From a virus, in the IMG/VR virus record IMGVR_UViG_3300047312_000123, positions 1 to 35,222 of that record: 35,222 nt of DNA; one strand, 5' to 3'. The notes beneath the pieces are model-generated. The model was not told where the DNA came from and searched no databases. It saw nothing but the letters and a program-made list of their open reading frames with translations. Within the stretch, counting starts at the first letter, position 1. Each line of letters begins with the position of its first letter. Of this stretch, positions 31,478 through 35,222 are shown one piece after another. Made by a program: the position numbers and the translations under genes.

Positions 31478-31926
31478 TGTCCTTGTTGTCCTCTGCCTGG
31501 CCCTGAACCACCGGCCACGCCAGGCAACGCACGGCCGACCAGTCCGGCGCTGAACAGCGCGAAATACGAAGTCGCCCGGCTGTCCTGGACGTCCTCTTGA
31601 TCGCGCTCCAGCGCGTGCGCGCATATCCCGTGCAGGATCGCCAACCGGAACTGCGGCTCCATGTCGACGTAGGTGTCATCCACCTCAGTGAACGCCTGCG
31701 TCTGCCCGCGCGTCCGCATGTTAAAGATGAACAGATCAGTGCGCAGCCGCCGTGCTTCCAGCAGAGTGACATTTAGAGACGTCAGCAAGGAAGCGTCGTC
31801 ATACCGATAAGGCGGAACGACATCCTGCAACAGCGTGCGCGCGTCGGCAACGTAATCGGCGACAGTGGCAAGCGTAGGCTGATCGCGGTCGCTGAAATTC
31901 CCAAAAAAACTTGCGCTAGTCGACAT
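31474..31926 (-). CDS. Head-completion/adaptor-like protein, 150 aa
   Basis: Start at ATG 31926 (MSTSASFFGNFSDRDQPTLA) with GGAGAAG before it. Helical core: TVADYVADARTLLQDVVPPY, LTSLNVTLLEARRLRTDLFI, EPQFRLAILHGICAHALERD. The pattern resembles the small helical adaptor proteins that follow the capsid gene in short-tailed phages, with D-A-R-x-L-L-Q-D...Y-R-Y...L-L-x-x-L-N as a recognisable start. First gene after the capsid terminator. Confidence 0.65.
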   Translation of the reverse strand: MSTSASFFGNFSDRDQPTLATVADYVADARTLLQDVVPPYRYDDASLLTSLNVTLLEARRLRTDLFIFNMRTRGQTQAFTEVDDTYVDMEPQFRLAILHGICAHALERDQEDVQDSRATSYFALFSAGLVGRALPGVAGGSGPGRGQQGQ

Positions 31927-31969
31927 GGGGCTTCTCCAGAGACGGCCACACACATGGAACTAACATTTA

Positions 31970-31993
31970 TACAAAGGGGGCTGTAAACCCCCT
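31970..31993 (-). terminator. Intrinsic terminator downstream of the capsid gene
   Basis: On the minus strand AGGGGG-tttacag-CCCCCT is followed by TTTGTATAAAT. It lies between the capsid stop (32014) and the next start (31926) and would trim or attenuate the highly expressed capsid transcript. Confidence 0.7.
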
Positions 31994-32013
31994 CTGTTAA
32001 CAATGGGCGTACC

Positions 32014-34714
32014 TTATCCGCCCGAGATGACCTGCGCCTGACAGAGCGCAGTTCCGTCGATTACCTGATCCTTTATCTTCATAACGAGACGCTACTCTCG
32101 CTACCGCCTTTCGGCTGCTGCATGTTCCCATGCAGAGGAGACTATATCATCACCCACTTGGGGTGCCGGGCGCTTCGGACCGCTTGGTCCTACGAGCTTG
32201 CGCTCTAGTCGTTGCACCTTCCGCTCACGCGGCTTGGCTCAGGATTGGCCGGTCTGGCGTTCCCCTGAATTCACCCGGTTGTTCGATGCCGATTACTCGG
32301 CAAAGGGACTTCAAGATTGTTAATCCGTACACCTGCAGGCCGCGAAGGATCTGACCAAACGTTAGCTCAGAGCGCAGAGTCTCGAGTTTCGAAATTTGCG
32401 ATGCGAACGTAATCCCGTGGGCGTGGCCAGCAAAGATCGGAAACTCGCCCGCTGAGAAGTTGGCTGAATCGCTCGCGTTGGTCGGCAGCAGGTTCGAGAT
32501 ATACAACGTGAATCGATCAATCATTCCGAGCCGGCCATTGCGCAGCATCGAGACCGGATCGCCCGACAGATAGGCCTGCCTGAGTTCCGACTGCTTGATC
32601 TGTCGTCCGGCCCACGCCGGCATCACCACCCAGCGGCCGACCTCCGGGATGTTCTGCTCGTCGAGGCACTCCCCCATGCGCAGAAGCAGATCAATCAGAT
32701 TGGACTGACCGGCCGTCGCACCCTGCCCGACCACCGTGATCGGCGTGCCCTTGATGCCGAGGTTGAGATTGGCGTACTTCCCGGCCGTCGCGCCGCGGTT
32801 GGTCGCCGCGCATTGCCCGACGATGCCGTCGAGCACTTCCGTGTCGACCGCGATCTTTAGCTGCTGTGCCGCATCCCTTATCTTCATAACGAGACGCTAC
32901 TCTCGTTACCGCCTTTTGGGCTGCTGCATGTTCCCATGCAGAGGAGACTATATCATCACCCCTTTCGGGGGCCGGGCGCTTCGGACCGCTTGGCCCTACG
33001 AGCTTTCGCTCTAGTCGTTGCACCTTCCGCTTGCGCGGCTTGGCTCAGGATTGGCCGGTCTGGCGTTCCCCTGAATTCACCCGGTTGTTCGATGCTAATT
33101 GCTCAAGCAAAGGGACTCTGACGAATCCGACCAAATAGACAGGACATTCAGATCGCTCTGCACCTCCATCACGTCGTCGAGGATCAGAGAGAAGTAAAAG
33201 CCGTTGCCGATGTAGAGTTCGACCGAGCCTCCAGTCGGTCGATCAAGACCGAGCAAACCGTCCGCCTGATACTTGCGGATCGTGATCGTAGGCTTCGTCC
33301 GGATTTTCACCCGGTCGCCTTGGTTCGCGATTTCGCCTTCGTAGTCGGTCGCTAGCGTCTCAGGCGCTTACCTGATCTGCTTCCCACTGTCGCTTACGCT
33401 GTTGCGCACCAGGTCCCATGAACGACGGAATATCACGTACCGTCGCCAGAAGCCTGGCCACTTCAGCGCCCGGACCACTCAGTCTGTGCGGCTGGACTTG
33501 GAGTTGTTTCATCGCCAATTGGATACGCTCCGCGTCGCGGAAATGTCCCATCCTGGCGCAACCAATAAGAAAATACGCCTGATCGTTCTTGAGCACCATG
33601 TGCTTGGCCAATGCAGTTTTACCGCTCTCGAACATCGAGCGGACTTTGGCCGCGTCCATAGACAGCACCCAATTAACCATCGACGTACCATTCTCGGTTA
33701 CAAACTCCTGAACGGATCCTCCGTAAGCCTTCTGCAACAGATCGATACCAACCCGTTCGAAGGCTTCATCGCATACCGAAAGCACCGGCTGTGCCGACAT
33801 GCCCTTTGGAATGCGAATTGCAAACGATCCGTTCCCGTCGATATATCCGGCTGCCCATTTTCGTGTCGGATGTTTCGGCATTGGAGATGCGCCTCGCGCT
33901 GCATCAAACCGCTGCTTCCCCACCTGCACGTCCATAACCTCGCCGTTCATATCGATGGCGCAGTCGGCAAGTGCTCTTTTCAAGACCAGGAACTTGCGAA
34001 GCCGCATCAGAACGCTGACAGCCTTGGTGCCCGCTGTATTCCAGTGAAAAGCACCACTCTTTTCATACATTCCAATATGCCCCCACACTTTATCGAGTGA
34101 AGGCGGCGTCAGACTGGACGCAATCAACTCCATGAAACTACGACCCGGTGCTTTCTGACAAAACGAAACTACAGCGTAAGCACGCTGCGGCCCTGTTCCG
34201 TCCCAGTTTTCGCGCCGCATCGGTGGATTCCACATCAACTGAATGCTTCCATCGCTATCCAACAGTCCTGCAAGGTACTTGTCGCTGAGCCGGTCCTTGC
34301 CTCTGGTTCCCTTCGGTTCCAGTTTTTCAGGTCCGGTATTGCTCGAACTACCGTTTAATTCGAGATCGCGCTCAACACGGTTGAGGCGTAGCTTTCCGAC
34401 AAAAGCCGGACCGACTATCGCTTCAGGGGCAACCCCTGCTGGATCACTTAGTCTGTGCGGGTGCGTGCTCATGCTTCCCTCGGGTTCCAGCCAACTATGA
34501 AGGTTCCCGTTTTTCAGATCCAGTTTAAAGAAGTCCTAGCGAACTTCTCGACCAGCTTAGCTGCATTCAGAACTGATCAAATTTGGCCAGCTTGGAACCA
34601 AATTTCCGGAATAAAGCCCGTTGATTGGAGTAGGTTTCCGGTAGACCCTACGGGGGTCAGGGGCGGGACTGAGCCTGACGTTGCGCCAGGAAAACCCGCA
34701 CTCGGGATAGGCAT
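32014..34714 (-). CDS. Major capsid protein, interrupted by three group I introns
   Basis: Exons on the minus strand: E1 about 34714-34597, E2 about 33352-33125, E3 32875-32323, E4 32069-32014. E1 encodes MPIPSAGFPGATS ... LQSTGFIPEIW. E2 encodes ATDYEGEIANQGDRVKIRTK ... FYFSLILDDVMEVQSD ... IWSD. E3 encodes DAAQQLKIAVDTEVL ... RWVVMPAW ... LRNGRLGMIDRFTLY ... GLQVYG. E4 encodes QVIDGTALCQAQVISGG. This is a HK97-fold-type major capsid family; F-I-P-E-I-W, T-D-Y-E-G-E-I, D-x-E-V-L and R-N-G-x-L-G-M-I-D-R-F are hallmark segments. Removing introns 2 and 3 joins W-S-D/D-A-A and V-Y-G-Y/Q-V-I-D exactly as the family expects. The E1/E2 join is unresolved, see the findings. Scaffold-like gene upstream, adaptors downstream. 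Confidence 0.88.
32070..32322 (-). ncRNA. Group I intron 3 in the capsid gene (253 nt, no ORF)
   Basis: Read on the minus strand. P1: exon GGAT pairs with GTCC, U-G at the splice site. P2: TGCCGA-gtaa-TCGGCA. P/Q: AATTCAGGGGAACG and CCAATCCTGAGCCAAG. P6 tip CCGC-GTGA-GCGG. R: TGCAACGACTAGAG. P7.1 GAGC-GCAA-GCTC. P7.2 GGACC-aagc-GGTCC. P3 CCGGG/CCCGG. P8 CACCC-caagt-GGGTG. S: GATGATATAGTC. P9 CTGCATG-ggaa-CATGCAG and two small 3' hairpins. It ends in ...AAAGG with the terminal G. The presence of P7.1/P7.2 suggests subgroup IA, common in phages. Splicing yields the codon T-AT (Tyr) and the capsid sequence VYGYQVIDGTAL. Confidence 0.93.
32876..33124 (-). ncRNA. Group I intron 2 in the capsid gene (249 nt, no ORF)
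   Basis: About 90% identical by eye to intron 3. P1: exon GGAT-TC pairs with GAGTCC. R: TGCAACGACTAGAG. S: GATGATATAGTC. The differences preserve pairing or swap tetraloops: P8 CCCC-cgaaa-GGGG, P6 loop GCAA instead of GTGA, P7.1 loop GAAA instead of GCAA, P7.2 GGGCC/GGTCC, 3' stem TAACGAGA/TCTCGTTA. Removal from 33124 to 32876 joins TCGGAT to GATGCGG, giving I-W-S-D-D-A-A-Q-Q-L-K as expected for the capsid family. Confidence 0.93.
33353..34596 (-). ncRNA. Group I intron 1 in the capsid gene, carrying a homing endonuclease
   Basis: Boundaries approximate. Minus-strand core: P1 option AAATTTGGT/GCCAAATTT (exon U-G wobble, 5' splice after 34597) or GAAGTT/GACTTC (5' splice after 34542). P3 GGATC/GATCC. 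P4 CGGG/CCCG around AAACGGGAACC and GGAACCCGAGG. R GCACAGACTAAGTG. P8 CAGGGG-ttg-CCCCTG. S AAGCGATAGTCGG, pairing GACTA/TAGTC in P7. The core (34550-34395) is of a different lineage from introns 2 and 3: no P7.1/P7.2 is visible and the R element resembles the CACAGACTAAATG form. The endonuclease ORF begins inside the core and runs through the 3' region almost to the exon. Confidence 0.82.
33360..34472 (-). CDS. LAGLIDADG homing endonuclease (intron-encoded, 370 aa)
   Basis: Two motifs make it a single-chain, pseudo-dimeric enzyme: YLAGLLDSDGSI (about 66-77; D72 is the likely metal ligand) and WAAGYIDGNGSFAI (about 206-219; D212). Spacing of about 140 residues is normal for the family. It would cleave an intronless capsid allele near the intron site and drive intron homing by repair. 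The first about 60 residues are read from the intron core and may not belong to the folded enzyme; a later start (e.g. near RLSDKYLAGL) is possible. The stop lies within a few bases of the downstream exon. A 20-base segment encoding HRLS is repeated near both ends of the ORF. Confidence 0.9.
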   Translation of the reverse strand: MSTHPHRLSDPAGVAPEAIVGPAFVGKLRLNRVERDLELNGSSSNTGPEKLEPKGTRGKDRLSDKYLAGLLDSDGSIQLMWNPPMRRENWDGTGPQRAYAVVSFCQKAPGRSFMELIASSLTPPSLDKVWGHIGMYEKSGAFHWNTAGTKAVSVLMRLRKFLVLKRALADCAIDMNGEVMDVQVGKQRFDAARGASPMPKHPTRKWAAGYIDGNGSFAIRIPKGMSAQPVLSVCDEAFERVGIDLLQKAYGGSVQEFVTENGTSMVNWVLSMDAAKVRSMFESGKTALAKHMVLKNDQAYFLIGCARMGHFRDAERIQLAMKQLQVQPHRLSGPGAEVARLLATVRDIPSFMGPGAQQRKRQWEADQVSA

Positions 34715-34717
34715 GAG

Positions 34718-34743
34718 GGTAGCTCCATCGCTTGGGAGCTACC
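34718..34743 (-). promoter_or_regulatory. Hairpin enclosing the capsid ribosome-binding site
   Basis: Minus strand GGTAGCTCC-caagcgat-GGAGCTACC is a perfect 9-bp stem with an 8-nt loop. Its 3' arm contains GGAG, the likely Shine-Dalgarno for the capsid ATG at 34714. It may gate translation or stabilise the mRNA. Confidence 0.65.
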
Positions 34744-34773
34744 GGTCCTTATAGGATACGGGCGGCCCCCGGT

Positions 34774-35222
34774 TTATCGGTAGCGCCCCTCGCGCTGGGC
34801 TGCGAACATATCGGCCTCCAGCCGAGCCCACTCGGCTTCGCGACCGACATACGCACCTTTACGGTGCTGTTCGTACAGCTGCTTGACTTGGGCGCGTGAG
34901 TAGATGGGTTTGTCGGGCGGCACCGAGGCATCGCCTCCGGTTGCCGGCCTGGCCCTGCCAGGGGCTGCCAAGGAGCCTAGATCGACGGCCGGGGTTCGAG
35001 GAGGCGGGGCCTGCTGAACGGCGGGCGAAGGCTCGATGTGACCCGTGGCTTGCTCTTCCTGTAGGAATCCTCTGAAGAACGAGATGACTCTAGGGGCGTC
35101 GGCCGCTGAAATCGCTTCGTTCAACAATTGCTGTCTAACACGGCCCGAAAGCATGTCAAGCGAGAGCAGCCACCTGTGCCAGCGGGGATCGCGGTCGACG
35201 TCGCGGAAGTTCGGCACCGCGA
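34774..35222 (-). CDS. Scaffold-like capsid assembly protein (partial at window edge)
   Basis: Open to the right edge, so the N-terminus lies outside; GTG 35217 is only a possible internal start. Visible part, 147 residues: DPRWHRWLLSLDMLSGRVRQ, QLLNEAISAADAPRVISFFR, then a Pro/Ala-rich linker and a basic/acidic C-terminal helix (IYSRAQVKQLYEQHRKGAYV, GREAEWARLEADMFAAQREG). A helical, linker-rich protein with a charged C-terminal helix directly before the major capsid gene is the normal layout of a phage scaffold, whose C-terminus binds the capsid protein. Assignment is by position and layout. Confidence 0.7.
   Translation of the reverse strand, partial: AVPNFRDVDRDPRWHRWLLSLDMLSGRVRQQLLNEAISAADAPRVISFFRGFLQEEQATGHIEPSPAVQQAPPPRTPAVDLGSLAAPGRARPATGGDASVPPDKPIYSRAQVKQLYEQHRKGAYVGREAEWARLEADMFAAQREGRYR

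Noticed and set aside
33474-33493. Second copy of the intron R-like sequence as a separate group I intron
   Set aside because: No matching S element (xTAGTC), P8 hairpin or P1 was found around it, and the frame codes through as part of the endonuclease.
1-35222. tRNA genes
   Set aside because: No cloverleaf with the usual T-arm (GTTCGANTC) and D-arm spacing was noticed on either strand.

Overview
This window looks like about 35 kb of a temperate, short-tailed-type dsDNA phage or prophage with a high-GC genome. The host is probably an alphaproteobacterium. Support for phage: a YqaJ exonuclease/RecT pair, a tyrosine integrase with an excisionase-like neighbour, and a long late operon of virion genes. 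Support for the host is weaker and inferential: overall GC richness, a chromosomal-type parS site and an exported protein with a VPLPA/PEP-CTERM-like tail. No terminase, portal or endolysin is visible. Terminase and portal would be expected just beyond the right edge, upstream of the capsid genes on the minus strand.

Left arm, plus strand, 1-10213. The window opens inside an XRE-type regulator, followed by a promoter carrying two identical TTACC-N5-GGTAA operators. Then come a Zn/HNH-like protein, a ParB/DGQHR-like protein, an unknown protein, the YqaJ exonuclease and RecT annealase (one overlapping recombination module), and several small unknown genes. A self-contained cargo gene encodes a secreted PEP-CTERM-like protein and ends at a strong hairpin. 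A run of overlapping small genes follows, then an excisionase-like protein, a probably leaderless Cro/CI-like regulator, a coiled-coil protein and the integrase.

Junction, 10214-10540. The plus and minus gene blocks converge here. The gap holds a perfect 14-bp core of the bacterial chromosome-partition site parS (GTTTCACGTGAAAC), and 31 bp away a second palindrome centred on CACGTG.

Right arm, minus strand, 35222 down to 10541. In transcription order it encodes: a scaffold-like protein; a major capsid gene broken by three group I introns; connector-type proteins; a block of four collagen-like proteins around a large spike-like protein; small fibre-associated proteins; an endonuclease VII/HNH gene wedged before a large tail protein; three tandem paralogous small proteins; a BNR/propeller-like protein; and very large internal or ejection-type proteins, one of 1542 residues.

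The most remarkable feature is the capsid gene. Introns 2 and 3 (249 and 253 nt) are about 90% identical by eye. They show all conserved group I elements with compensatory changes, and both sit after the same GGAT target sequence. Their removal restores the expected capsid reading frame exactly. Intron 1 is larger and carries a two-motif LAGLIDADG homing endonuclease. Its exon junctions are not fully resolved, because a short stretch coding for KLVEKF, matching the conserved capsid arm, lies behind an in-frame stop.
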